64,000 nucleotides of DNA from Lachnospiraceae bacterium OM04-12BH (GCA_003490145.1 QULQ01000009.1:89804-153803); one strand, 5' to 3'. Shown: positions 55,488 to 63,711, counted from the first letter of the stretch. Numbers and translations: made by a program. The notes: generated from the letters alone by a model not told the origin.

Positions 55488-57758
55488 ATGCGCAGAAGAC
55501 CACTCAGCTGTTTCTGCCTGCTGCTCATTCTGCTCATTTTCCTTGGAACGGTAACCGGCATGACCGGGAGAACAGATAAGGAATGGGATGAGAAAGAATG
55601 TACTCTGACAGGAAGGGTATATGACAAGGAATGGGTGACAGGCGAGGAAGAGAAGAAAATAGTGTATCTGGAGATCATGGAAGCAGATAATGCTTCTGGA
55701 ATGGAGGATGCAGAAGGAAAGAAGGTTCTCTGTTATTTAAAGCAGGGGCAGGAGCTTCCAAAGATCGGAAGTTATATCAGAGTTGCAGGAAAGATTCGAA
55801 ATTTCAGAAAAGCCTCAAATCCGGGGCAGTTCGATGCAAGATCTTATTATCATATATCAGGAATAGCATTTCAGGTTAATCAGGTAATTATCCAGCAAAA
55901 ATCAGAACAGTATCAAAAAGGAAAGGAAGCTTTGTTTCAGCTTCGAAAAGGATTATCAGAAACCTTTGACAGGCAGCTTTCACCGGAGAATGCTTCCTTA
56001 ATGAAGACAATGGTGCTCGGCGAAAAGAAAGCGCTTGACAGGGAGATTAAAAAAAGATATCAGAGAAATGGCATAGCCCATCTGCTGGCTATCTCGGGGC
56101 TTCATATATCGCTGATTGGGATGGCCTTTTATAAAGTACTGAGAAAAACAGCACTGCCGGTATCGTTCTGTGCAGGTGGAGCTTTTCTATTCATGTATGG
56201 CTATGGGTGCATGGCAGGCTTTTCAGTATCGTCCAGGCGGGCGCTGATCATGTTTGGGGTACAGATGGCAGCGGTGATGTTTGGGAGGACGTATGATCTT
56301 CTGACGTCAGTTTCACTGGCGGCGCTCCTGATCCTGGCAGAGCAGCCGTGGTATTTCTACAGCAGCAGTTTTCTGTTTTCCTTCGGCTGTGTGCTGGCGA
56401 TCGGACTGCTGGTTCCGGCAATGACCTGTAAGAAGACAGAGGCACTGTCCCAATCAGACGGGAAAAAGAAAGCTGCTGCAGTTGTCAGGCAGGATGGTAT
56501 TTTCTGGAAGCTTCTGGAAGGACTGAGAAAATGGCTGCTTCCGGGGTGTGCCATTTCAGCAGCAGGACTGCCACTGCAGCTGTGCTTTTATTATCAGATG
56601 CCGGTATATGCGACCTTCCTGAATCTACTTGTGATTCCGCTGATGAGCTTTTTGTTACCCTGTGGGTTATTATTGATTCTGGTGGAACGGGCAGAGATAC
56701 TCGTCATACCATTTTCGTTTGTGATCACAGGAATTTTGGGAATTTATGAAAGCGCCTGTCTTGTGGTGGAAAACCTGCCTTTCTCTGTGCAGGTTACCGG
56801 CAGACCGGGAACAGTTCTTATTATTCTTTATCTTATCGTATTGTTGTTTCTGATCCTTTATCAAAGGAAGCTTTCCCTGAAAGGTAAATGGCTGATCCTT
56901 TTAAGCGCGGGTGCATTGCTTGTTTTTTCTGGAAGGATGGAAAGGACTGTGAGCAGGCAGCTGCAGGTGACTTTCATGGATGTAGGACAGGGAGACTGCA
57001 TTGTGGTGGAAACACCTTACGGACAGAATTATGTGGTGGACTGCGGCAGTACTTCAGAGAATGCAGTGGGGGAATACCGGCTGATTCCTTTTCTGAAATA
57101 TCAGGGAATCGGTACGGTGGATGGTGTGATCATGACCCATGCGGATGAAGACCATATCAGTGGGATACGGGAGCTTTTGATACTTGGGAAAGAAGAGGGG
57201 ATTCAGGTGAAAGCATTGCTGCTGCCGGATATTTCAGAGGAATCCAGGGATGAGGCTTATCAGGAGCTTGCAGCTCTGGCAGGAGAAAATCAAATTCCTG
57301 TGGAATATATTTATGAGGGAGAAGCCGGGAAGGATCGTGAGTTTCAAATGAACTGCATTCATCCGGAAAAGGGACTTTACACATCAGATAACAATTCCTA
57401 TTCGACGGTGCTGCTTATGGAATATCAGGGAAGATCTCTCCTTTTGACAGGGGATATTGAAGGAGAGGAAGAGGTGAAGATGACAGAGGAGCTTGCCACT
57501 CAGATAGATGTACTGAAGGTGGCGCATCATGGCTCGCGGAATTCCACCGGGAAAGAAGTGCTGTCTGTTATGAAGCCAAAGGCAGCGGTGATATCCTGCG
57601 GAAAGGATAATTTCTATGGACATCCTCATGCAGAAACACTGGAGAGGCTGTCAGAGGCTGGGACAAGGTGGTTCTGCACCAGGGATTACGGAGCGGTCAC
57701 AGTGACGGTGAACCGGCGTGGAAAACTGGAAATTGAGGGGTATCTGGAGAGGGAATAA
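55488..57758 (+). CDS. comEC: ComEC/Rec2 DNA-uptake channel
   Basis: The 756-residue protein starts after AAAGGAGGAGC. An N-terminal DUF4131/OB part (~30-180) is followed by the Competence membrane domain (~190-465, with NGIAHLLAISGLHISLIGMA). The C-terminal metallo-beta-lactamase domain (~490-750) has MTHADEDHISG and KVAHHGSRNST. All three parts are intact, so DNA import is possible if pilus genes exist elsewhere. Confidence 0.95.
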   Translation: MRRRPLSCFCLLLILLIFLGTVTGMTGRTDKEWDEKECTLTGRVYDKEWVTGEEEKKIVYLEIMEADNASGMEDAEGKKVLCYLKQGQELPKIGSYIRVAGKIRNFRKASNPGQFDARSYYHISGIAFQVNQVIIQQKSEQYQKGKEALFQLRKGLSETFDRQLSPENASLMKTMVLGEKKALDREIKKRYQRNGIAHLLAISGLHISLIGMAFYKVLRKTALPVSFCAGGAFLFMYGYGCMAGFSVSSRRALIMFGVQMAAVMFGRTYDLLTSVSLAALLILAEQPWYFYSSSFLFSFGCVLAIGLLVPAMTCKKTEALSQSDGKKKAAAVVRQDGIFWKLLEGLRKWLLPGCAISAAGLPLQLCFYYQMPVYATFLNLLVIPLMSFLLPCGLLLILVERAEILVIPFSFVITGILGIYESACLVVENLPFSVQVTGRPGTVLIILYLIVLLFLILYQRKLSLKGKWLILLSAGALLVFSGRMERTVSRQLQVTFMDVGQGDCIVVETPYGQNYVVDCGSTSENAVGEYRLIPFLKYQGIGTVDGVIMTHADEDHISGIRELLILGKEEGIQVKALLLPDISEESRDEAYQELAALAGENQIPVEYIYEGEAGKDREFQMNCIHPEKGLYTSDNNSYSTVLLMEYQGRSLLLTGDIEGEEEVKMTEELATQIDVLKVAHHGSRNSTGKEVLSVMKPKAAVISCGKDNFYGHPHAETLERLSEAGTRWFCTRDYGAVTVTVNRRGKLEIEGYLERE

Positions 57759-57777
57759 GGAGTGTGGATTGAGGATT

Positions 57778-57825
57778 TTGTAACACGATTTCGTAACACT
57801 ATCTTGTAACACTATCTTGTAACAC
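57778..57825 (+). repeat. Four 13-bp iterated repeats
   Basis: GTAACAC occurs at 57780, 57793, 57806 and 57819, exactly 13 bp apart. The wider unit is TTGTAACACTATC with small changes. It lies directly after comEC, before the 82-bp array. Confidence 0.8.
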
Positions 57826-57902
57826 AGAGGAAGCTGGCTGTGAGAGGAAGGGATATTGACTTTTGCAGGGAAAAATAACGGCTTGAAGGAAATTAGAGCC
57901 TC

Positions 57903-58469
57903 GGCGGGGCAAGGGAGAGAAAAACAGGCTTGGATGCCCCGCCGGGAGCAGGAAAGGAGAGAAAAAGTGTGAAAAGTGAGGACCGGCGGGGCAAGGGAGA
58001 GAAAAACAGGCTTGGATGCCCCGCCGGGAGCGGAAAAGAAGAGAAAAAGCGGGAAAAGTAAGGGCGGGCGGGGCATGGAAGAGAAAAAGGGGCAGTGATG
58101 CCCCGCCGGGAGCGGAAAAGGAGAGAAAAAGTGTGAAAAGTGAGGATCGGCGGGGCAAGGGAGAGAAAAAAAGGCTGAGATGCCCCGCTTGGAGCAGGGA
58201 AGAAGAGAAAAAGCGGGAAAAGTAAGACCAGGCGGGGCAAGGGAGAGAAAAACAGGCTGGGATGCCCCGCCGGAAGTGGGAAAGAAGAGAAAAGGTGGGA
58301 AAAGTAAGTTCAGGCGGGGCATGGGAGAGAAAAACAGGCTGAGATGCCCCGCCGGGAGTAGGAAAGAAGAGAAAAAGCAGGAAAGAAGAGAAAAAGCGGG
58401 AAAAGTGAGAGCAGGCGGGGCATGGGAGAGAAAAATAGGCTGGGATGCCCCGCCGGGAGCAAAGGAGAA
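57903..58469 (+). repeat. Array of seven 82-bp hairpin repeats
   Basis: GGCGGGGCA recurs at 57903, 57985, 58067, 58149, 58231, 58313 and 58414. The first six are exactly 82 bp apart; the last gap is 101 bp because of an extra 19-bp purine block. In each unit GGCGGGGCA pairs with TGCCCCGCC 23 nt later (41-nt hairpin; unit 4 has a mismatch). A ~41-nt spacer of almost pure purine follows. No conserved reading frame exists because 82 is not a multiple of three. The last spacer supplies the purine-rich ribosome site of the next gene. Confidence 0.92.
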
Positions 58470-58482
58470 AGGAAGAGAAGGT

Positions 58483-59265
58483 ATGTTTGCAAACTATCAG
58501 GAAATAAAAAAGCGGGTACGACATATAGAAGGGGAATTAAAACAAATAGAAGAGATGGAAAAGAACTGGCCGGCAGGTGAACTGATTTGTACAAGAAACA
58601 GTGGACGGTATAAGTGGTATTTAAAAAACAGAAAGCAGTCCATATATTTGCCAAAGAGAGAAAGAAAACTTGCCCAGGAATTAGCGCAGAAAAAGTATCA
58701 CCAGTTACGCAGGACAGATCTGAAAAGAGAATTATCAGCCTGTCAGAAATATATTCATATGGCGGAAACCAATGAAAATCTGTCAGAAAAGATAATGAAA
58801 CACGCGGAGTATGAACGATTACTGGGTGGACAGTATGAACAGATAAGTAAGGAACTGGAAGGTTGGATGAAGGAAAAGTTTGAAAAAAATACCGGGTATC
58901 CGGAAAATCTTATTGTGAAAGGAACACAGGGGAAAATGCTTCGATCCAAGTCAGAGGCAATCATAGATAAGATGCTGTACAGTGCAGGAATTCCATTTCG
59001 GTATGAGGATAAACTAGTCTTTGAAAATATGGTATTGTATCCGGATTTTACGATTCGTCACCCGCTGACAGGTGAATTTTTTTATTGGGAGCATTTTGGA
59101 TTGATGGATGATTATGATTATGTGAACAGAGCCTGCCAGAAAATAAAAATATATTGTGATAATGGAATTATCCCATCCGTGAACCTGATTCTTACCTATG
59201 AAACTAAGGATCATCCATTGCCAATTGATCAGGTGGAAATGCTCATTAAAGAATATTTCATGTGA
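58483..59265 (+). CDS. PD-(D/E)XK nuclease-like protein
   Basis: The 260-residue protein starts at ATG 58483; the frame continues upstream through the repeat array but that part is repeat, not protein. A helical, basic first half (~1-145) is followed by a likely PD-(D/E)XK core at ~150-255. This core has Glu in RSKSEAIIDKML, Asp in LYPDFTIRHP, then YWEHFGLMDDYDY where E-x-H/F replaces the usual ExK. Similar proteins occur singly in Lachnospiraceae. It may act on DNA. It is an orphan gene of lower GC than its neighbours. Confidence 0.7.
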   Translation: MFANYQEIKKRVRHIEGELKQIEEMEKNWPAGELICTRNSGRYKWYLKNRKQSIYLPKRERKLAQELAQKKYHQLRRTDLKRELSACQKYIHMAETNENLSEKIMKHAEYERLLGGQYEQISKELEGWMKEKFEKNTGYPENLIVKGTQGKMLRSKSEAIIDKMLYSAGIPFRYEDKLVFENMVLYPDFTIRHPLTGEFFYWEHFGLMDDYDYVNRACQKIKIYCDNGIIPSVNLILTYETKDHPLPIDQVEMLIKEYFM

Positions 59266-59428
59266 AGCTGTTTTTAAAAGTATAAGAGTACATGAAGCAG
59301 TGTTTCATGATATAATAAGACTGCCACACGAAGCGCGTGCAATCCATTCTTAACAGGAAAAAGGACAGAAAATAACATAAGAGAATAAATGAAACAGGAA
59401 CCAGAAATGAAAAAGGGAGAAGAAAATC
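59266..59428 (+). repeat. Intergenic element A (repeat of 61958-62003)
   Basis: The stretch from ATAAGACTGCCACA (59315) to CCATTCTTAACAGG (about 59358) recurs at 61958-62003 with about 80% identity. A TATAAT at 59311-59316 directly touches its left edge, so it should lie in the 5' leader of the following GNAT gene. CAC...GTG within it can form a short hairpin. Confidence 0.65.
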
Positions 59429-59989
59429 ATGACATTACAGACAGAAAGACTGACTTTACGAAGATGGGAGGAAACAGATGCTGAAAGCCTGTACGAATAT
59501 GCCAGTGATCCGGATGTTGGTCCGATTGCGGGATGGCCGCCTCATAAAAGTATAGAAGAAAGCCGTGAGGTGATCAGAAATGTATTCTGTGGAGCAGAGT
59601 GCTATGCGATATGTGAAAAGGGAAGCGGGAAAGCGATTGGCGCGATTGAATTGAAGCTGAACGGACATACAGATATGACGGAGCAGAATGATGAATGTGA
59701 ACTGGGCTACTGGCTTGGAAAACCATTCTGGGGAAGAGGATATATGCCGGAGGCAGCGGAAGAAATGCTCCGCCATGGGTTTGAAGACCTTGGCATGAAT
59801 ATCATCTGGTGCGGTTACTATGACGGGAACAGCAAGTCGGAGAGAGTGCAGGAAAAGGTGGGATTTCTTTATCATCATACCTGCAGCGAAGTACCGGTTC
59901 CCCTGATGAATGAAGTGCGGGTCGGGCATACAAATTATATGACAAAGGAACAGTGGGAAAAGAGGCATACAAAGGCAGAAAAGGAGTGA
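59429..59989 (+). CDS. GNAT acetyltransferase, RimJ/RimL-like
   Basis: The 186-residue protein is a RimJ/RimL-type GNAT: LQTERLTLRRWEETDAESLY, ELGYWLGKPFWGRGYMPEAA (acetyl-CoA site), then ENxxS-like DGNSKSERVQEKVGF. The substrate (ribosomal protein, amino acid or drug) is not decided. Its stop lies within the ribosome site of the next gene, 7 bp before the ATG. Confidence 0.9.
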   Translation: MTLQTERLTLRRWEETDAESLYEYASDPDVGPIAGWPPHKSIEESREVIRNVFCGAECYAICEKGSGKAIGAIELKLNGHTDMTEQNDECELGYWLGKPFWGRGYMPEAAEEMLRHGFEDLGMNIIWCGYYDGNSKSERVQEKVGFLYHHTCSEVPVPLMNEVRVGHTNYMTKEQWEKRHTKAEKE

Positions 59990-59996
59990 GAAAGCA

Positions 59997-60323
59997 ATGA
60001 GCATAACAGTGAATATTTATTATTCAGGGGAAAATGGAGCAGCCAGAAGATTTGCACAGGAGATGCTTGTAAGTGGTACAGTGGAGCAGTGCAGACAGGA
60101 AAAGGGAAACCTGAAATATGAGTTTTTTTATCCGGTTTCGGATCCGGAAACAGTGCTTCTGATTGACAGCTGGACAGATCAGGAGGCGATTGATCTGCAT
60201 CATGCTTCTCCGATGATGAAGGAAATTATGAAACTGCGTGAAAAATATGATCTGCATATGAATGTGGAGCGGAACATGGCAGGGATATCAATGCTGCAAA
60301 AAATATACTGGCAGAAGGACTAA
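59997..60323 (+). CDS. Antibiotic biosynthesis monooxygenase-like protein with chimeric end
   Basis: The 108 residues start with a dimeric alpha/beta-barrel (ABM/YgiN-like) domain: NLKYEFFYPVSDPETVLLID, then WTDQEAIDLHHASPMMKEI. Such proteins act on quinones or remove reactive groups. The domain is nearly complete to LHMNVER, residue 93. The last ~15 residues (NMAGISMLQKIYWQKD) are TnpB coding sequence read in the wrong frame, so the natural C-terminus was replaced when an IS605 relic arrived. The fold may survive. Confidence 0.8.
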   Translation: MSITVNIYYSGENGAARRFAQEMLVSGTVEQCRQEKGNLKYEFFYPVSDPETVLLIDSWTDQEAIDLHHASPMMKEIMKLREKYDLHMNVERNMAGISMLQKIYWQKD

Positions 60324-60449
60324 GGCAAATAGCATAAGAAAAAGTAATAAATAGGGCAGGGACTGCCCGAATTAACGCCTGTGGAGATAGTAGGTTACGA
60401 GGTCGATTGAAGCAGGAAGCCCATTGGCTTAAGACAATGGGTAGTTCAC
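60272..60449 (+). mobile_element. IS200/IS605 right end: tnpB tail and omega-RNA scaffold
   Basis: From 60272 the sequence encodes EHGRDINAAKNILAEGLRQI and a TAA (60335-60337), the C-terminus of TnpB. The following ~110 bp resemble the omega-RNA 3' part, ending in the hairpin CCCATTG-GCTTAAGA-CAATGGG (60420-60441) and TTCAC at 60445-60449, the usual right-end boundary of this group. Everything 5' of this is missing. Host DNA resumes at about 60450, so a guide-like sequence would start there. Confidence 0.75.
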
Positions 60450-60505
60450 CATAATGATAATTTCATGCAGTACAAAATATGAGGATCAGGACAGAAAGGG
60501 GAACA

Positions 60506-61021
60506 ATGAAAAACGTTGTACTTTTATATAATACTTGCTGTATTTATGAAATCTCGATCCTGAATTATTTCCTGAGTGTGACTGGACAGGAGGTACTCTT
60601 TGTTTCGTTGGATGGTGACGAAAAAAGAGCAACAGAAGGTTACCGGATCTGCCCGGAATCTGCCCTTTCACAGATAAAGCCGAAGGAAACCGGGTTAGTT
60701 ATTATTCCCGGCTGGGATATTGAAGAAATTGACAGGGAAGAAGTGTGGAATATTCTCCGAAGGGTGAAGAAACAGGGCGGAATTCTTGCAGGGATCTGTG
60801 CAGGAGTGGATGTACTGGAGCACGCGGGAATCCTTGAGGGGATTATTTCCACGCACGCTGCAGATCTTGATGTGGCAGTTTCAGAGCAGGTAATCACGGC
60901 AAGGGCGAATGGTTATGTGGATTTTGCCATAGAAGTGGCAAAGAAGCTGGATCTGTTTGAGAATGAGGCAGATCTTCAGGAAACGATCGCTTTCTTCAGG
61001 GATCATCAGAGAGCAGACTAA
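60506..61021 (+). CDS. DJ-1/PfpI-family protein
   Basis: The 171-residue protein has the DJ-1 fold with the nucleophile elbow GICAGVDVL (Cys-98) and preceding VIIPGWD. DJ-1-like proteins of this size act in glyoxal or stress protection or as amidotransferase-like enzymes, not decidable here. ATG 60506 after AAAGGGGAA was chosen over an in-frame GTG/ATG 27 bp earlier. A strong terminator follows. Confidence 0.88.
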   Translation: MKNVVLLYNTCCIYEISILNYFLSVTGQEVLFVSLDGDEKRATEGYRICPESALSQIKPKETGLVIIPGWDIEEIDREEVWNILRRVKKQGGILAGICAGVDVLEHAGILEGIISTHAADLDVAVSEQVITARANGYVDFAIEVAKKLDLFENEADLQETIAFFRDHQRAD

Positions 61022-61064
61022 TTACATAAAAAGGATGTATTTTTGATCTGCATTATGTTAGAAT

Positions 61065-61101
61065 AACACTGGTTAGAAAAAACTAACCAGTGTTGTTTTT
61101 T
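61065..61101 (+). terminator. Terminator after the DJ-1 gene
   Basis: A perfect 12-bp inverted repeat, AACACTGGTTAG (61065-61076) and CTAACCAGTGTT (61083-61094), is followed by a run of T. Confidence 0.9.
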
Positions 61102-61255
61102 GTGACAAAAGGAGGGGAGAGTTTACACAGAAAACAGGCAGAGGACTTTAGATTCCGCATAATGTTATTGTCAGCAGCTATCCGGCTTGACGGGGTTGAG
61201 ACGTTATACACAATAAATATGCTGGATTTAATGAATTAGAATTTGGAGGTGCATT

Positions 61256-61909
61256 ATGGCAGACAAAATACGAAACGCTTATGAATCATCAAAAAATATA
61301 TATGACGGTGTTCTTACTCAGGGGAATTTTTTTAGCAGAATGTATATCAGGCTGTTTTGGAGTGGTACTGATGACAATGATATAGCACGAAAGGTCTTAT
61401 CGTATATTCCTGACGATTTTTCAGGAAATCTTCTGGATGTTCCGGTTGGGACGGCTGTATTTACGGAACACAAATGGAAGTCCCTGGAAAATGCAGATAT
61501 TACCTGTCTTGACTATAGTATGGATATGCTTGAACAGGCTAAGAGAAGGTTTAATGGGCATGGACATATTAGGTGCGTTCAGGGTGATGTTGGAAATTTG
61601 CAAATGGACGATGAAGCATTTGATATTGTACTGTCTATGAATGGATTTCATGCCTTTCCCGATAAGAAAAGGGCATTTCAGGAAATATGGCGCGTTTTGA
61701 AACCAGGCGGTGCTTTTATTGCCTGTTTCTATATCAAAGGTAAATCCAAAAGAACGGATTGGCTTGTAAAAAATATTCTTGCAAAGAAAGGCTGGTTTTC
61801 TCCGCCATTCCAGAATGAGGAAGAACTGAGAGATATTCTGAGGGAAATGTATAAAAAGATCGACCTCCACATTGATGGATCGATGGTATATTTTCACTGC
61901 GTGAAATAA
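61256..61909 (+). CDS. SAM-dependent methyltransferase (class I)
   Basis: The 217-residue protein has a Methyltransf_11 core: LLDVPVGTAVFTEH (motif I, with VPVGTA in place of the usual GxGxG), CLDYSMDMLEQAKRRF, QGDVGNLQM, and WRVLKPGGAFIACFY. The substrate is not known. GGAGGT precedes the ATG. Confidence 0.88.
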   Translation: MADKIRNAYESSKNIYDGVLTQGNFFSRMYIRLFWSGTDDNDIARKVLSYIPDDFSGNLLDVPVGTAVFTEHKWKSLENADITCLDYSMDMLEQAKRRFNGHGHIRCVQGDVGNLQMDDEAFDIVLSMNGFHAFPDKKRAFQEIWRVLKPGGAFIACFYIKGKSKRTDWLVKNILAKKGWFSPPFQNEEELRDILREMYKKIDLHIDGSMVYFHCVK

Positions 61910-61944
61910 TGAATAAAAACATATTGTTATTTTCATATATACAA

Positions 61945-62003
61945 AAGAATGGGTACCATAAGACTGCCACATGAAGTGTGAGAATCCATTCTTGGCAGAA
62001 AAA
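61945..62003 (+). repeat. Intergenic element B (repeat of 59315-59362)
   Basis: ATAAGACTGCCACA starts at 61958 and the copy ends in CCATTCTTGGCAG before an A-run. Here, unlike copy A, an upstream AAGAATGG (61945-61952) is the inverse of CCATTCTT (61986-61993), making an 8-bp stem around the whole element. It precedes the membrane protein gene at 62097 by ~95 bp. Confidence 0.65.
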
Positions 62004-62096
62004 ATTTATAAGGAGAAGAAGAGAAAAACACCTGGCAAAGTCTGAGAAGAAACTTCCTTTCCGAGAAGAACAGAAGAACGAAGAAATGAGGATGGA

Positions 62097-62780
62097 ATGA
62101 AAAAGGAACAGAAAAGAAAAATTACGCAGTTATTATGGTATGGAATCGCAGGAGCAGTGCTTACCATGATCGGGGATTTCCTGTTGCTTGGCGTGGATTC
62201 GACCGGAGCAGAAGGAGCCATTTCCCAGTATCTCATGGCAGCAGAAAAGATTTCCTATACGAGGATAGGACTGGCAGGGTTCTTTGGCTTTGTAGGAATA
62301 CCGGTTACCGCTTTTGGCTATTATGCGCTGTATCAGATGATGGAGGATCGGAAAAGTGCAGCCGCTAGATGGTATAAGGCTTCTGTTTATGGGTATGTGG
62401 CATTTGGCGGAGCTATCCATATCATATGCTGTTATCTGGTAACAGGTATGAAAAAGGCACTGGAAACAGGAACAGAAAGTGGGGATATACTGTTCATGAT
62501 CCTGAAGGAACAGGGCGGATATCTGATCCCCTGTTTTATTGTCTTTTTTGCCTTTTATCTTATCAATGTTATCATGCTTATTTATATCATAGCAAAAAAG
62601 AAAACACCGCTCCCGGGCTGGATGTGGATCCTGAATCCTCTTCTTTTCAAGATTCTGATCAATGGATTTGGAAAACTGGGAACCAGTGCATTCTTTAACG
62701 GAACAGCCTGTGCCAACATGAGCCTTGGCGCGCTGATCATACTGGTGGCATGGATGATCGTGATAAGGAAAAGAAAATAG
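62097..62780 (+). CDS. DUF6796-like membrane protein
   Basis: The 227-residue protein has about six membrane helices, first at ~13-33 (WYGIAGAVLTMIGDFLLLGV), with ISYTRIGLAGFFGFVGIPV following. It fits the DUF6796 family of clostridial membrane proteins with no known role. Its 3' end overlaps the frame of the thioesterase remnant, whose family often follows in the same unit. Confidence 0.7.
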   Translation: MKKEQKRKITQLLWYGIAGAVLTMIGDFLLLGVDSTGAEGAISQYLMAAEKISYTRIGLAGFFGFVGIPVTAFGYYALYQMMEDRKSAAARWYKASVYGYVAFGGAIHIICCYLVTGMKKALETGTESGDILFMILKEQGGYLIPCFIVFFAFYLINVIMLIYIIAKKKTPLPGWMWILNPLLFKILINGFGKLGTSAFFNGTACANMSLGALIILVAWMIVIRKRK

Positions 62781-62827
62781 AACCCGAAAAATTTTGTAGA
62801 TCATTTTTGAAAAAAGCTGTGCAGAGA

Positions 62828-63400
62828 ATGAAAAAACTGACAAAATATACGCCGGAAAAAACCTTTACCATTGAAAAGAACGGATTTCATGGAAGCTATT
62901 ATAAGCCGGAAAAGGATAACTATCCGGGAAAAGTGCTGATCGTATTTGGCGGATCGGTGGGAAGCTATATGCTGACTGAAATGTGTACGGGAAAATATTA
63001 CGAGGCCGGAATCAATGTAATGGCGGTTGCTTACCGGGATGTACCTGGAGCGCCGGATAAGCTGCAGGGGATTCCACTTGAACTGGTTGAAAATGCTATA
63101 GAATGGTGCAGGGAGTATGTAGCCAAAAAGGTGGCTGTGCTGATGTTAAGTGCAGGCTGTGATGTACTGCTTCCGTCGGAGGATATCTGCAAAAAGGTAA
63201 TGAAGCGGCTTCAGGAAAAGAACTTTGTCTATCCGTACAGGTATCTGCATTACAGAACAGCCAGTCATTATCTCTGTCCGGCAAAGCCACTGACCGCAAA
63301 GCTTTTCCGGGTGGAGAGAAAGCAGCCGCAGGCGTGTGACGAAAGCAGGGAAAAGGCCTTTGAGGATACGATGAAGTTTTTGAAGGAAGAGTGGAAATAA
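62828..63400 (+). pseudogene. BAAT-type acyl-CoA thioesterase with internal deletion
   Basis: The frame matches the alpha/beta-hydrolase BAAT_C family at both ends: TIEKNGFHGSYYKPEKDNYP and KVLIVFGGSVGSYM at the start, and LLPSEDICKKVMKRLQEKNF with HYRTASHYL (catalytic His) at the end. Between EWCREYVAKK and VAVLMLSAGCDVLLP the segment with the nucleophile G-x-S-x-G and ~80 or more residues is missing without a frameshift. The 190-residue product lacks the active-site Ser. The ATG at 62828 is the best start; the frame is open from 62750. Confidence 0.7.
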
Positions 63401-63560
63401 AGGGTTTAATAAAATTAAGCAATTGTTTACCTATACAGGAATTCAGATTCGAAATGAGTTCTGGAATTCATATGATGACATGAATGTAAAGATTTTAGAG
63501 AGAATCTAGCAGGGGAAATATAATGAAAAAATGATGATAGATTTATTGGTGTATTACGGT

Positions 63561-63711
63561 TTGCAGTCTGGAAAAGAACTGATATAATGCCAATGGTTAC
63601 ATATTCAGAGCTTATAGAGTTCAGTATGTTCATTGTTACCCTTATTGGATTGTGTTATGCAATCTTCAAGGGAAGAAAATAGCCGCCAACTATTCCCAGT
63701 AGTCAACGGCT
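63561..63711 (+). promoter_or_regulatory. Promoter and 3' hairpin around the holin-like toxin ORF
   Basis: TTGCAG (63561-63566) and TATAAT (63583-63588) are 16 bp apart and the TATAAT runs into the first ATG, so the usual leader with a ribosome site is missing. After the stop, AGCCG (63681-63685) and CGGCT (63707-63711) frame a hairpin typical of the 3' part of such loci. Confidence 0.45.
63587..63682 (+). CDS. Holin-like small toxin ORF (Hol-Tox type), possibly decayed
   Basis: The frame encodes 31 residues: MPMVTYSELIEFSMFIVTLI followed by GLCYAIFKGRK. It has one membrane helix with a charged end, like the short putative holin-like toxins of Firmicutes thought to be type I toxins kept silent by an antisense RNA. 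The -10 box overlaps the first ATG, so translation would be leaderless or the locus is damaged. A second ATG lies at 63593. No antitoxin RNA promoter was identified. Confidence 0.5.
   Translation: MPMVTYSELIEFSMFIVTLIGLCYAIFKGRK

Noticed and set aside
57903..58469. CRISPR array
   Set aside because: The intervals between the hairpins are near-identical to one another, unit length is 82 bp, and no cas genes are near.
58180..58482. N-terminal extension of the nuclease-like protein through the array
   Set aside because: The extension is a translation of the repeats in changing frame; the ATG at 58483 has the ribosome site and begins the non-repeated protein.
57651..58524. Long minus-strand reading frames (up to 241 codons) across the repeat array, rich in Ser/Pro/Phe/Leu
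   Set aside because: All minus frames stay open because the 82-bp units contain no stop on that strand; the unit is not a multiple of three, there is no ribosome site, and the frames run into comEC and the next gene antisense.
61022..61255. Riboswitch before the methyltransferase gene
   Set aside because: The only clear structure is a simple terminator of the upstream gene; no known riboswitch core was recognised.
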